Source: Adineta vaga (lineage: Eukaryota > Rotifera). Taken from it: a DNA stretch of 64,000 nt. A program made the translations under genes and the position numbers. The notes under the pieces were generated by a model. The model saw only the letters and a program-made list of their open reading frames with translations, ran no database searches and was not told the DNA's origin. Position 1 is the first letter of the stretch. Every line of letters begins with the position of its first letter. The stretch is taken from assembly GCA_021613535.1 (NCBI GenBank), contig CP075496.1:7130001-7194000 (forward strand), in the 5' to 3' direction. This document shows, piece by piece, positions 27,401 through 38,472 of this stretch.

Positions 27401-30400
27401 TTTCCTTTAAAAAAAAGACAATTTGAAATAATCTATTCAAATAGAATTATAACAAACTTCTTTATTATTAATTCTCATAATTTTCTGAAAGAAATCATTA
27501 AAACCAGAATCAAGTCGATTACATGTATCTTTAATCAATGGTGCAAATGAATGTGAACGTTCCACTAAAACATCAGCACGTTCGACTAATTTTCGTACCA
27601 TTATTTTCTTTTCCTAAATAAGAATAAAAATAATAATCATAACTGTTATTTGAAATTCATCAGAAGGATTTCTTAAGATAAATAGTACCGAAAAAAATGT
27701 CATATTTTGTAAGACTTAATTTTTACAATTGAATCCTTTGAAGTATTTGTTGTCTTTTTGAAAAAAAGACGTAGACTTATCGATTACGATGTCATTTTAC
27801 AGATTTTGTTACAAAATAGGTATTAGACGAAAGCAAACACTTCACTATTGGTTTTTGACATTTATCAAATCAGTTGATGTATCCATAAAGAATTCCAATG
27901 CATATATTTCTACTAATCATCAAATTTCTTACTCATGTCGAACAATAAAAGTAATCAAAACGATATTTTTTTGATCAAATAAGGGAAAAGAGTATATTTA
28001 TGTTAACTAAGCGGTGATGGTGTATGAATTATTCTTGCCAATGAACGGCAACTTTGACAATGCATACTGTTTTTTGTCTACTTAATAGATACAACTATCT
28101 GCAAGATACTCAAATACGTATGTAATTAACTCTATTTTAAAAAGATTGTCTCCGAAATCTTTAATCATTGTTCTCAATATAACAAAAACAAAATCGTTCA
28201 AAATCTTTGTTAAATCAACATAAAAGTTATTCAATGAATGATAAAATGTCTACGATGATATTATTGTTTCTTAAATAAATATATATACTAAAAGTCATTG
28301 ACAAACAAACCTTAAGTGCTCGAACAAAATCCATGTATCCTTCATCATTTATATCCAATTCTTCGAGTTTTGAAACGAAACATTCGTCATGTTCATCAAT
28401 CCATACAAAAACTTTGTCGGTATTTCGTTTAAATGAAATATATTGTAAATATTCATCGATAATCTTTTTTCGATGATGCCATGCATTTAAAACTGAATCT
28501 TCTTTATTTTTTAATATGGCTGAGACATCTAAATAGAAAGAAGAGATTGTTGTTTTATTTCAGATCGAGAGACAAAGAAGATTTGTTACTTACTTTTAAT
28601 TTTTTGTTCAAGTGGTTTTAAATATGTATCAGGTTTGATTAAATTAGCAGCATTTCGAAGTGCATATTTATGAAATAAATCCGATTTCTGACGTGCTACT
28701 GTACATGCCTGGAAACAAATTTTGCTGTGAACACGAAGAAAATTTTAAATTCAATACATACTCGTAAGAAACTATGTTTATTTTCATCTAATTGTTCCAA
28801 ACGATCGACTAGAATCTTTTGTACTTCATCATCTGTATAAACTTTTAATTTCTCATGAATATCTTCAAGTGTTCGATATTCACGTTCGAGCGTATCCAAC
28901 ATTTGTGAAACCTAAAATAAACAGGTGTGTATGTGTTTTTTTCGTCATAGAATCAATCGAAGATTTTCATCAACAACTTACTTGTTCTGATGATTTATAG
29001 AATATAATTTGAGCATTGATTAATCGTAAACGATCTTCAAATTGTAATTGAACTTTTTGTCGAGCAGAAATTAATGTATTGATTAATTCAGTTGGACCAG
29101 CTGGTGGATCATTAGTTGATAATAATGTACATAATTTTTCTGTTTTACGTTGAAGAGTATCAATACGTTCGCATATTCTCTATAGAATGCATATCAAATA
29201 TAATTTTTTTGTTTACGTAAACGTTTTTTTTTCTTTTTATCAAATATCGAATCAATTAATAGATCAGTTATATGTACACTTCTGCTGATAGATTTTTATG
29301 ATGAAGAAGCAAAAAAAAAACATGTTTGAATGAGAGAATAAAATCATCTTCGATGAATCGACATGAAGAGAGTTTATATACCATGACTCATAGGTCTCGG
29401 TTTCTATTTCGATTGATTTCTGTCACAGTTAATTGGTATATCATTCATTTTTTCATTTGATCATTAAGATCAAGGTTCGAAGAAAAAACCAAGACCACAA
29501 ATGGGACTGAATTTAGTACATTATAAGATGGAATAGAAAGGTTATTTTTCTCAATAGATTTTTTAATTTACTTTGTCAGATTATTCAGACGAAATTAGAC
29601 ATGAGTAATGGAGATAAGAAACGGTGTTTTTCTTTTGCATGGATCATTGCAATTCATGCTTTTAATTGGATTGTACTTTATTGATCGTTAAAAGAACTAC
29701 TCACGATCTCAAATAATTTTAAAGAGAAAAAGGAAATGATAGATTAACTTTTGATAAAGATTCTTTTTTTTTGTAACTTTATAGTATTCGAACGAATAAA
29801 ACAAAATCTACTCAAAAAATATTTCTTCGCTGATCGATTCATTAGTATTCATTTTCAATATTAACTTACATCAACAAATGGTTTAATATCTTCATGATCA
29901 CGATGAAATTTCTCTGCATCACTTAAACTAATAGCTAATGTTAAATTTGATGCTATTTTTACTTCAAAATTATTAGTCATATTTTTGATCTAAAAGAAGA
30001 AATTTCTGTGAAAAGATTGATCGAATGTTTTCTCTTTACTTCATTCCATTCTCGTTCCAATCTTATAAATTGTACTCGCCATAAAATGAATTTCTGTTGT
30101 TGTGTAGCAAGTTCAGATAATTTTTGTTCACGATCACTCATTACAAGAAGTAAATTACGAATTTGATCAGCAGAAGGTATCGATGATTGTTGTTGAGATT
30201 GATTTAAAGTCTCTGATGTGTCAGTACTAGACAATAATTGTGGATCATTTTTAACTTTCAATTCATTTGATCGTTCCATTAACTATAATAAAAAGATATG
30301 TTCATAGGAAATGATAATTATTCGTAATTTTGTTTGTTAGAACTTACATTGAGTATATCTCTACCACGTTGTACAACCTGTGCAACACGAGTATGAATAT

Positions 30401-33400
30401 GTTCTTGTACTTGAGCCCAATCATCGACTTTTCCGGTCGTTCGATCGGTACTATGATGATGCGATCGATGTCGACTTGCTGCTGTTGCTGTTGTTGTTGA
30501 TGCACCGCCATTGATGAGTGTTTGTAAAGCTAATGGTAAAGATGGTGGAATAATAACCGAACTAACAGAATTGGGAGATTGTGGCTGTTGCTGTTGCGGT
30601 TGTTGCTGCTGCATTTTGACCAATTCGTGTGACCAAACGTCGAGCAGATGCGATACCTTGCGGATAGAAAGAGAGGAAAGAAAAATGAAAAAAAAATAGA
30701 TATATATCAATGCTAAAAAAAAATGCGATTTTTATTATTATCATCGATGTACAAGCATTGCGTACAGGAAAAGAACAAGCAAGGTGAATTGAATGTATGT
30801 ATATGTGTGAATGTACACGGTATGCAACTCACGTGGACATACAGAAGCAATCGTATTCGCTCGTTTCTCTCTTTCCCTTCTCTTTTTCTCTTCCGTATCT
30901 CAAAATTGGAATATATGTATATAGCAAACATCGTATATTTCGGGTTTTTCTCAGTCAATTCTGTTGTTTTTGCGAATGACGATTAGTGACAAGTACTAAC
31001 GTAATGCATACAATAACTCCATTTATCACTCGACTCTTTTGTATCTGACAACTGTCTGTCTGTTTTTTACCGAGTTAACAACTTGCCAAATTGATGATGA
31101 TGATACTTGCTTTTTTTCTCTCCTCGTTATCGACTATACTTTCTCCGTGTTTCTTTTACATATCCAGTTGACATTGCCTATGGTTTGGTAATGAATACTA
31201 TGAATTATTGTGATTATTTTTTTTTGTTCACATCCTTCTATCAAACTTGAATTATTAATTAGAAAGAAACTTCAAGATCTTTTTTGAAAACTGAATAGAA
31301 ATGAGATTAGACAGACTGACAGAAAGAAAAAACACACGAAGAATCATTTTGATATAAATAGAAGCAACTCTTTCATTTTATCACTGTCAGAAGATCTGTC
31401 GCATGTGTCGGGAATTTAGTAATTTAGATGAGAATAACAGAAAGAATATTATCGAACTGAATTCACGTGTCTATAAAAGTTGAAATTAGCAAAAATAGAT
31501 TTCTAGTCATTTATTCTAAATAATTTATTAAAATGTCAGTCGACTACCCTTGAATATCGTCATTTTGTCCTCTGTCTGAATTTCATCTATACATGCTTCA
31601 TTAATCTATTAACCTGACAGAATCCGACGTGATTAATGACATTAATTAAAACGTAATATTTACGTCAACTTACGTCGCGTGAATAGATTTCAAAATGTTT
31701 GATTTGTACACATAATTCGACACGTAAACGACGTTTTTCCCAAATCACTTCAAGTTCACTTGTTTTCTTTCGAATAGATTCGATTAAACTCAACAGATGA
31801 GTATATTGTGGTGATGGTATGGTATCGTCTGGTGTGATCATAGTTTGAACTTCACTGAAAAAGCAAAAGAACAAAAATCATATTTGTAATTTTTCTCGAT
31901 TTACAAATGAATATTATCAATCTATTTGACATTATTTTGAATTTCATATTCATTATATAAACAAAAAACGACACTTCTGTTCACTTAACTTACGTTAGAT
32001 AATCTAATAGAATTTGTCCTTCTTGTTCAATTGTTGCACATGCTTCCATTGCACCTTCATGTTGTTCTATTAAAGCCTCAAGCATTTCTTCACAATTGGC
32101 AGCAATAGTTTCATTGTCATCATCATCTCCAGCTGTTGTTGACCAAACAAGTTCAACTTGTGTTAACCAATCTGAATACTAATGAAACAAAATCCAAACT
32201 AGATTTTTCTTCAATTCGAATTTTTCTAACAAACCTCTTCACAATGAGTATGAAAATTTAAATTAACATCGAGAATATATCGACGACGAGCAACCCGTTC
32301 ATCGAATTCACGCATACGACGTTCGAGATCATGTGCTAATTGATAAATTTTTGTTCGACCTTGGTTTAATTGTTTATCAGCATTGTTTTCTTCACTGTTA
32401 GAATTCGTATTAATATTCATTTGTTGAGATTGTTTTTGTTGTTGAATTTGTTCATTGTACATGTTATCAGCAGCAGCAATCAAATTTTCTGCATTAGTTT
32501 TCGTATTCTACGAAGGAAAGCAAAAAAAACTATCGAAAACAATTAATTGAGAAAGATGATTTACTTTTATAGCCATTTCAAAATCAGTATGCATTTTATC
32601 AAGTTTTTTCGCTTGTCGAAATGATTTACCAATACCAACAGCTAAATTTTTCTGTAGAAATGCATCACCATGTTTTTCAATCCAATCGAGAATCTAGAGA
32701 ATGTATTCAAAAGAAACAAAAAGGAAGATTTCGTGAAAATACTTGTTGAACATCGTTTGCAAATGCAACAAAACTAAGTCGTTGTTGAAGAAATACTTTT
32801 CGTTGATTCCATTTAGCATCAAGATAACGATGATTAACCAAAATCTATTCGAATAGATAGGAATTTAGTGAATATTGGAAAAAAAAGTGTTTATTTACTT
32901 CTTGAACGATTTCAAGTATATGTTTAGCACCGGCACGAAAATCAAATTGATAATCAGTTGTATTTTGTTGTGATGGAGCAACAGAATCAATGATTGCTTT
33001 ACCATCATTACAAATCTATATCAGAAAAACAATGTATGATGCTAATTTTCATTACACATAAAGTCGAGAAATGAGCACGTCATTAAAATGAAAGTAAAGA
33101 ACATCTTTTACAAATACATTGTCGGTATAGATTCTATCAAATTGATTTTGGGAAGTATAAGAAATCTTTTCTGTTTGATTATAATCAAAATTCTCAAAAA
33201 ATTAATTATAAATAGTCGTTAACTGTCCAAAGTAGCCAATCAAATAGTACCTGAGCATATATCCTTGAAATATTTTCCGATAAGTTAAAGTGCTGTTGAA
33301 GTAAACGTTCAAGATGTTCCATACTTTCGATTGCTGTTAAATCGTCTGTCAACGAACAAAGATGTTTCCATGTAGGTACTTGCACCAAATACTAGAAATG

Positions 33401-35147
33401 GGTAAGTAAATATTAAGTTTCTCAAAGAAAAAGAAGACAAATAAAGTGTTTACTTCATCCGCTTTTTGATGAAATTGAAGTGAGGCAGTAAGAATATTGG
33501 TTCGATTATCTAGCAGTCGTGTTAAAGATAACCATTCATCATTTAAACGATTCATTTGAGTTTTAATCGCATTTGTAGCATAATGTCCACTTGATATAAG
33601 TCGATCACCAACATTTTGTGTTCGACGAATAACAGTTTCATTCCCCTTCAATGATGTGCATACATACAAAATCAACAAAATAATTATTATATTTACCAAA
33701 CACACTTTCGCGAATTGTTCATGTTCAGCTAATAATTGCATAGCTTCCGAACAACTCGAACCAATTTCAGTATATTTCGGACTAAGTATTGAACGACTAT
33801 TTTCGATCCATGAACATAACTAAAGAAATAGAAATATGATTCTCGATCAAGTCTATTTGATTGCTCATATCTTCTAAACTTACTCGGTCGCAATCTTGTT
33901 CAAATAATTTTAATTGTAAATTCTGTTCCAAACGATTCTTCTTCTGATGCCATAATTGAAAACATCGTTCTTTCGCTGAACGAAGATTATCCATCACCTA
34001 AAACAACCAATATTTCATCACTATCTACTTTGTATTAGAATTATCTTACTAGAGAAATTTTTCTTGCTTCATCAAAATAATCTAATGGGTAAGTTCGTTG
34101 TTGTTGAGATTTCATCGTAGAATTGTCATTATCTAAATTTCCTCTAAGCATATTTAATAGATGCTGTCCATCATTGATTAAAGGTTCAATGATAACACGA
34201 GATAATTGATCTTTAAAAACTGTCATATGTGTTTCAATCGCTTCTTGTGCTCGTGCAACATTATTCGATTGATCAATCTGTTGAAGTTCATTGTAAAGTA
34301 ATTCGTAAGCATGTAATGTTTCTTTGGAATTATAGACAAATGTTTCCAATTTCTACATTGAAATAAACAAAGGAAAACAGGTTCGATTTGAAGAAATTAA
34401 GATATTTGTTTTTTGTTACAACATACCAAACGAAAATCTAACCATCGATGATGATTGTATTGGAATGTTCCATTTAAATCTGGTGTTAATTGATTACGAT
34501 CAATCGCCTGAGATAAACTCTCAACCGATTCGACGGAATGCTTAAAAACAAAAGAAAATATTCAAGAAACAGTTTTCTAAAACAAACAAACAATTCATTT
34601 ACATCAAATGTATATTTAGACATTCCAAGAGAGATTTTATGTTTATCCCAAAATCCATCTGGTTTAACAATATATACATGTTCGATTTTATATGGAAATT
34701 GTTCCTAAATATATATTCAATTAAATTATTCATTCATATAAAAACTAACTAGAACGAACTTGTAGAACTTTGAAAATATGTTTACAATTTTCCCATGTTC
34801 GTTGACGCATATCAACAATAAATGTAAATCTTGGATCACCATTCGATGAGCTAGATGACACAGAATTTTTCGAAATTATACAAGAAAAGAAACTTCTTAA
34901 TCTATTTTTACTTTATCGATGCTAAATAGATAATCAATTTTTTCAATTCTTCAGCTGATAATTTTTCAATCGTTGTTGAATTTGGAAATGTAATGATTAA
35001 ATAACCTTTCTTATCAATAGCTCCTAAAAAAACAGGAAAAAGAAATCTCTTTGAATCAAGAAAAAGAAGTCAATAGACAGACGACTACATACCACTGAGA
35101 AATGCATATTTCTCTTCAAGATAAGATTTGATTTCCGCAGCTTTCAT
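8293..35147 (-). CDS. TRIO: TRIO/Kalirin-family dual Rho GEF and kinase (multi-exon gene)
   Basis: A giant scaffold that, in the family, activates Rac/RhoG through GEF1 and Rho through GEF2 in axon guidance, cell migration and actin control. Reading leftward from 35147, exons encode a SEC14/CRAL-TRIO lipid-binding domain, spectrin repeats, DH1-PH1, SH3, a linker with a PVRRLS motif, DH2-PH2, a second SH3, an Ig domain and a Ser/Thr kinase that ends in [13 protein letters not shown] before the stop at 8293. Domain order and many motifs match vertebrate TRIO and Kalirin. The ATG at 35147 begins [19 protein letters not shown], which aligns with an internal Met of human TRIO. An 11-nt upstream exon (35251-35261, MWRS) with a GTAAG donor could add a few residues. 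At 27 kb it dwarfs its neighbours because of central introns of 1-6 kb. The identity is very secure; exact exon borders in the spectrin region are approximate. Confidence 0.96.
9531..9891 (-). other. TRIO immunoglobulin domain exons
   Basis: Part of the TRIO gene, between the second SH3 and the kinase. An I-set Ig fold is shown by the [12 protein letters not shown] strand with its tryptophan and the [14 protein letters not shown] motif near its end. One short intron splits it. A 0.7-kb intron (9892-10602) separates it from the SH3-2 exon and contains nothing I recognise. Confidence 0.88.
10603..11349 (-). other. TRIO second SH3 domain with Ser/Thr-rich flanks
   Basis: One long exon of the TRIO gene. 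A Ser/Thr-rich stretch is followed by an SH3 domain ([20 protein letters not shown] ... [13 protein letters not shown]) and then by a polyGln/Ser-rich tail ([11 protein letters not shown]). [12 protein letters not shown] is shared with vertebrate TRIO. It ends TCDK before the donor at 10602. A small exon may precede it around 11570-11656 ([11 protein letters not shown]), but I do not recognise that segment. Confidence 0.9.
12050..14682 (-). other. TRIO GEF2 module (DH2-PH2) exons
   Basis: Part of the TRIO gene. A Thr/Ser-rich linker exon (14283-14682, beginning [14 protein letters not shown]) leads into the DH domain: [63 protein letters not shown] and the [12 protein letters not shown] helix. 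The PH domain follows ([30 protein letters not shown]) and ends near [14 protein letters not shown]. These line up with the human Rho-specific GEF2. A 0.9-kb intron (about 12810-13738) splits the DH domain. Confidence 0.93.
14783..14971 (-). other. TRIO linker exon before GEF2
   Basis: A 63-codon exon, phase 0 at both ends, beginning [20 protein letters not shown]. It aligns loosely with the AAELVSAIEELV helix that precedes DH2 in vertebrate TRIO. Its acceptor (GGTGAAAG) lacks a pyrimidine tract, which is the one weak point. The neighbouring introns (14972-16289) hold nothing I recognise. Confidence 0.65.
16290..16531 (-). other. TRIO linker exon, Ser/Pro-rich
   Basis: A phase-0 exon with reading [11 protein letters not shown] and [14 protein letters not shown], ending EASSL before a GTAAG donor. 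VPPPMDIQ matches the VPLPPPMAIQ segment of human TRIO between SH3-1 and GEF2, which fixes its place in the protein. It can join either to the full-length transcript or to the short first exon at 16961-17032. Confidence 0.75.
16961..17032 (-). CDS. Alternative first exon C of TRIO (GEF2-only isoform)
   Basis: A 24-codon exon starting at ATG 17032 ([19 protein letters not shown]...) and ending at a GTAAG donor in phase 0. It joins in frame to the exon at 16531. Its KKW recalls the KKWLTSPVRRL linker of vertebrate TRIO. A promoter here would give an isoform with DH2-PH2, SH3, Ig and kinase but no SEC14, spectrin or GEF1. GEF2-only isoforms are known for UNC-73 and Kalirin. No acceptor fits just upstream. 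Confidence 0.55.
17748..17775. repeat. ATT trinucleotide microsatellite
   Basis: A run of about nine ATT triplets inside a TRIO linker intron, just downstream of the alternative first exon C region. Confidence 0.85.
17985..18341 (-). other. TRIO linker exons with PVRRLS motif
   Basis: Two exons (18248-18341 and 17985-18168) that follow the first SH3. They read [20 protein letters not shown] and then [10 protein letters not shown], followed by Ser/Thr-rich sequence. The NPVRRLS core matches SPVRRLSSGK of human TRIO and Kalirin. Phases agree with the exons on both sides. Confidence 0.8.
18644..19010 (-). other. TRIO first SH3 domain exon
   Basis: An exon starting in phase 0 with [20 protein letters not shown]. 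It carries an SH3 fold ([28 protein letters not shown]) with His- and Ser-rich insertions. DSN and DWCLI match the DSDKLSG start and DWCLVRT of human TRIO SH3-1. It is the common acceptor for the upstream full-length exon (25253-25376) and for the alternative first exons A and B. Confidence 0.85.
20015..20038. repeat. AT dinucleotide microsatellite
   Basis: An uninterrupted run of AT inside the 6.2-kb TRIO intron, between the SH3-1 exon and alternative first exon A. Confidence 0.85.
21886..22686 (-). CDS. Alternative first exon A of TRIO (267 codons)
   Basis: An ATG at 22686 opens a 267-codon frame that ends exactly at a GTGGGT donor in phase 0, matching the SH3-1 exon at 19010. The peptide starts [20 protein letters not shown]. 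It is rich in Ser, Arg, Pro and acidic patches ([11 protein letters not shown]) and has RRRKRS and RSKSAP motifs; it looks disordered with basic and acidic stretches. It would replace SEC14, spectrin and GEF1 by a novel N-terminus in front of SH3-1 and GEF2. It lies within a 6.2-kb TRIO intron on the same strand. No homologue is recognised. It might instead be a nested single-exon gene, but its donor makes that less likely. Confidence 0.65.
23560..24174 (-). CDS. Alternative first exon B of TRIO (205 codons)
   Basis: From ATG 24174 ([20 protein letters not shown]) a 205-codon frame runs to a GTGAGA donor in phase 0 after EGQTRK, again compatible with the SH3-1 exon. The peptide opens with a strongly basic patch and has an acidic stretch ([11 protein letters not shown]), a [13 protein letters not shown] helix and many Gln/Ser/Asn residues. 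No known domain is seen. Together with exon A it gives two mutually exclusive N-termini driven from inside the same intron. A nested gene is the alternative. Confidence 0.62.
25253..27340 (-). other. TRIO GEF1 module (DH1-PH1) exons
   Basis: Part of the TRIO gene. DH1 runs from the [20 protein letters not shown] helix through [59 protein letters not shown] and [19 protein letters not shown]1 follows with [32 protein letters not shown] and [12 protein letters not shown], ending in [14 protein letters not shown]. These match the Rac/RhoG-specific GEF1 of TRIO and Kalirin. A Ser/Gly-rich exon (25253-25376) ends the module before the 6.2-kb intron. Confidence 0.94.
27300..34560 (-). other. TRIO spectrin-repeat array
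   Basis: Many short exons coding for helical, Leu/Glu/Gln-rich segments with spectrin-repeat features: [13 protein letters not shown], the [18 protein letters not shown] and [14 protein letters not shown] pair, [14 protein letters not shown] and [19 protein letters not shown]. These track the vertebrate TRIO spectrin repeats (for instance SGHYAS..IRQ and LDMSSIFHQKAE). A polyGln/Pro and His-rich insertion (about 30420-30620) sits in one repeat. Introns of 0.7-1 kb lie at about 27615-28310, 29180-29870 and 30711-31670; I see no gene inside them. Confidence 0.9.
34430..35147 (-). other. TRIO N-terminal SEC14/CRAL-TRIO domain exons
   Basis: Four or five short exons reading [70 protein letters not shown] and [14 protein letters not shown]. 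They align in order with human TRIO (YLSGGRDKRGGPILTFP ... IIKPDNFWQKQR). The domain is a lipid-binding-like module. Confidence 0.92.
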
Positions 35148-35556
35148 TTTTTTGACTTCAATACTTATCGAAATACACAAAGACACATTATGAATTAATT
35201 GAACATATTGAACAGATAGCTTCGATTCGATGCCATTGTTAATATCTTACGAGCGCCACATGCTTCCCGAAATGAAAATCGAATCTAGCGAACTCTTTTA
35301 ATCGGTGAATTATTGAACAGCCAACGAGATGTATGCATATGTATATGCTGTTGTGTTGTACTATTGTCTCGAGTTAAAGAAAGAGAAAGATGAGTTTCCT
35401 TCTCATCATTTCGAACATGTCTGTTGTCAATCAACAGAAGAGAAAAGAAAACGTTCTGATTATCATTTGATGATGTTATGTTAACTTTAGATGTCAAAAT
35501 AGTTTTATTGATGAAAGATGATCATCGAACAAAAAGAGAAAAAGGTTTTTTTTTCT
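35148..35556. other. Spacer: TRIO 5' region and lectin-gene 3' end
   Basis: The 409 bases upstream of the TRIO ATG hold the possible 11-nt first exon (35251-35261) and presumably the full-length promoter. The left-hand lectin gene ends at 35557. No other coding sequence is recognised. Confidence 0.5.
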
Positions 35557-37054
35557 TCATTCATATGTTCCAGAAGTTAGAGCACTTTCCATACTTCCTG
35601 CACTTCTTCGATTATTTGACATGGTTTTATTCTTTTTAAAAAAATAAAATATGACGAATGTAATAATCGATAGAAAGATAATTCCAGCAATGATTAGAGA
35701 GCCAATAAAGAGAATACTTTTCCAATTGATACTTGACTTTTCATCTTCTATAAAATCAAAAAGAAAGAAATAGATAATTGAACACAATTAATACGCATAC
35801 CATTCGATGAAAGTGCTTGAGGATTATTATAATCATTATAATTATCAATGATACCTAAATCGAAAAGATAATGATATTCTATTCTTAAATTTACTCTACC
35901 AACTTGTTTGTAAATTTGGATTTTGATTAGTATTTCCACCACTACTTACACCTAAATAAAAATCAACAAAGTTAGAAGTCGTACAATGAAAAGAGTAAGT
36001 TACTTGTGCATACCAAATACAGAACTTATAGCATTTGAAACTTGACCAACAGCATTAATTCCATTGACAGCAACATTCGCAGCATTATTGATGATAGCAT
36101 TAGGATTTCTTTTCGTTGTTACTTTAGTCACTCTCTTTGTTGTACGAGTAGTTTTAGGAGGTATTCGAAGAAGAGATTTCTCAAGCAATCGATTATTTGT
36201 TTTTGTTAAATTTCGAATTTTCCTCTCTTCACTTCCTTCTAAAACAAATCGTTTTCGACTTGGTACTAAATACAAGAATTAATTTCAACGTATTCTATTT
36301 TGCTTATTCAAGTCAAATCAACCTTCACATATATAATGTGCTTGTTTGAAACATAGTACAGATTGTAAACAGATCGTTTCTGTAATACTATTCAATCGTA
36401 TTTGTACACAATCTTTAGAATGATGTTTTTCCGTCTTATCACACCACATATCTGTTTCTGTCCATTCTAGAATGGATAAAAATGTATATAATGTAATGTA
36501 TTTCGTTTCCCAGAGGAAATTAATGTAATCATGCACAGAACTATGATTTACCATTATCAATCTGAATCCATATACCTTGATGAAAATTAACAGTAACAGT
36601 CAAAGAATCATCATCTCCATTTAATACATATTCAATTTGACGTTGTAATGCAATGAATTCCGCTAGAGTACTGATTAGGAAAGGTTGCGCAATCAATGAT
36701 CGACACGTTCTTTTCACTTCATTCCATGTTAGAATTGAAGAAGAATTTCTTGGAAATAGAAGACATTTATTTTGACTTAATTGTCTCCAATTAACTGGAC
36801 AATTCGAACACATTTGAGTATCATTATGCCAATAATATGGTTCAGGGCATGTGCAAATATTTCTATCTATATTGCAAAGAAGTCCATGATTACAATCATG
36901 ATTTGTTAAACATTTTTTATCATTTGTTTGTGAAACTATCTTAACATTGATATGCATATATATCTCAAATGTAAATGTTTATCGGTATGAAATATTTACC
37001 GGAGAAAGAGAGAATTGAAATGGTGGATAGAAATAAAAGTGAAGACATGAACAT
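35557..37054 (-). CDS. Type I membrane protein with C-type-lectin-like ectodomain
   Basis: Exon 1 starts at ATG 37054 with a signal peptide (MFMSSLLFLSTISILSFS) and ends in a phase-1 GTAAAT donor. The next exon has a cysteine-rich EGF-like stretch (CLTNHDCNHGLLCN ... CTCPEPYYW) and then a C-type-lectin-like domain: CPVNWRQLSQNKCLLF, WNEVKRTCRSL, GIWIQIDNG and the final HYICE. Then come a basic, Asn/Ala-rich stalk, a single transmembrane helix (about SILFIGSLIIAGIIFLSIIT) and a short tail ending SALTSGTYE at stop 35557. Calcium-binding QPD/EPN and WND triplets are not obvious, so sugar binding is doubtful. Expected place is the cell surface. Exon number in the stalk is approximate. Confidence 0.75.
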
Positions 37055-37629
37055 AGTTATAAAAGTTTATTATAATTGAAGATAAGTAGGAATAATCACG
37101 ATAATTGAGTAAATCATTTAGCAATTATAAACTAAATTTAATCAGAACTAATTTGGTTTCCTAGGAAGCATTAGTAAATTGAAATATAGAATGCATAGCA
37201 ATGTTTTCTGATTGATCATTACTGTATGAAAGATCTTTGTTCGTATTTTTAGAAGCTTTAGTATAATTTATTCGACACTATATTTATCGAAAACAAACTT
37301 CTTGCATTATAATTCTTGTTTATTTCGTCCAAGAATATCCTTCTTATTTTATTTGATTGACACAGATAACGACTGTTGTTGAAATATATAGATAAAAGTA
37401 ACAGACGATTATCTATTAGATTATATATATATATATATAAACATTAGAAATATCTAAATACCTAATCAACTATTCTATGCAATAGTATATAATGATCATG
37501 GATATGTACAAAAATTTTGTAAGTATAAATCGAAGATACGATAGTAAAGAAATGAGTATTGTCTTTATTTAGTTGATTTATTTTATGATATATGTATCAA
37601 ATGAGAATATTTATATTAAAAGTAGTCCA
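37055..37629. other. Divergent promoter region
   Basis: This spacer separates the starts of two diverging genes, the lectin-like gene (minus) and the BTB gene (plus). It is very AT-rich and has a TA microsatellite at 37422-37439. No coding sequence is seen apart from a possible 15-residue upstream extension of the BTB gene from ATG 37585. Confidence 0.5.
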
Positions 37630-38352
37630 ATGGATACAACAACTTCAATTGATATTGTGACGATATCTTCGGATGAAAGGACTGAATCTCCAAAACAATT
37701 GAAGAATTCATCAGATGTTTTTGAAAATGAAAAGAGAATCATGGAAAAATATTTGAAAAATTCCGATGTAATTCAATTTAATGTTGGTGGTGAAATTATG
37801 TACACGAGTCGTGCTAGTCTTCTACATGCAGCTAATTCAACGATGACAAAAATGCTTTTGAATCAATCTGAACAGAAAGTCAGTATGGATAAGGATGGAA
37901 ATGTTTTTCTTGATTTCAATCCGAAACTCTTTCGTCATTTACTCGAACAATTACGATTATTTGAAGAAAATGAATATATTATTTTCTATCCTCCATCAAC
38001 CCCAGTATTAACTGTTCCATTCAATCTTATGCTTAGAAAACTTGGTCTTAAATCAGCACCGATATCAGATGATGATATCTTTACTTTCAACGTTGGCGAT
38101 GAAATTATTGCGACAAAACGTAAAACAATTAATCGTATATCCAATTCGAAATTATCGAAACTTCTTCTAATGAATAAACCATCGGATATGGATCAAAATG
38201 GAAGACCATTTCTTGATTATGATGCAAAATTATTTCGTCATTTACTTTCACAAATACAAACTGGACAAACAAAGAATTTCGAAGCACCATCCATTGAATC
38301 AAAAACAGCATTCAATGCTATGCTACAAGATTTAGGTCTTATCTCGAAATAA
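37630..38352 (+). CDS. Tandem BTB/T1 (KCTD-like) protein
   Basis: An intronless 240-residue protein with two copies of a T1-type BTB fold. Copy 1 (about residues 45-115) reads DVIQFNVGGEIMYTSRASLL and FLDFNPKLFRHLLEQLR. Copy 2 (about 152-215) reads DIFTFNVGDEIIATKRKTI and FLDYDAKLFRHLLSQIQ. T1 folds assemble into rings and often serve as Cullin-3 adaptors (KCTD) or tetramerise potassium channels; no channel segment is present here. The two copies are diverged repeats of each other, which suggests internal duplication. The start is the ATG before DTTTSIDIV; an in-frame ATG at 37585 is also possible. It converges with the J-protein gene, 120 bp apart. Confidence 0.8.
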   Translation: MDTTTSIDIVTISSDERTESPKQLKNSSDVFENEKRIMEKYLKNSDVIQFNVGGEIMYTSRASLLHAANSTMTKMLLNQSEQKVSMDKDGNVFLDFNPKLFRHLLEQLRLFEENEYIIFYPPSTPVLTVPFNLMLRKLGLKSAPISDDDIFTFNVGDEIIATKRKTINRISNSKLSKLLLMNKPSDMDQNGRPFLDYDAKLFRHLLSQIQTGQTKNFEAPSIESKTAFNAMLQDLGLISK

Positions 38353-38472
38353 ATCGTAATTCTAATTGATGCATGTATGATATTCAACTTCTTTTTCTTT
38401 TAGTTGATATTTTAAGTAAATATAAAACAGAAAATGAATGATATTTCGAATAATTTTATTTGTAACTTTCTA

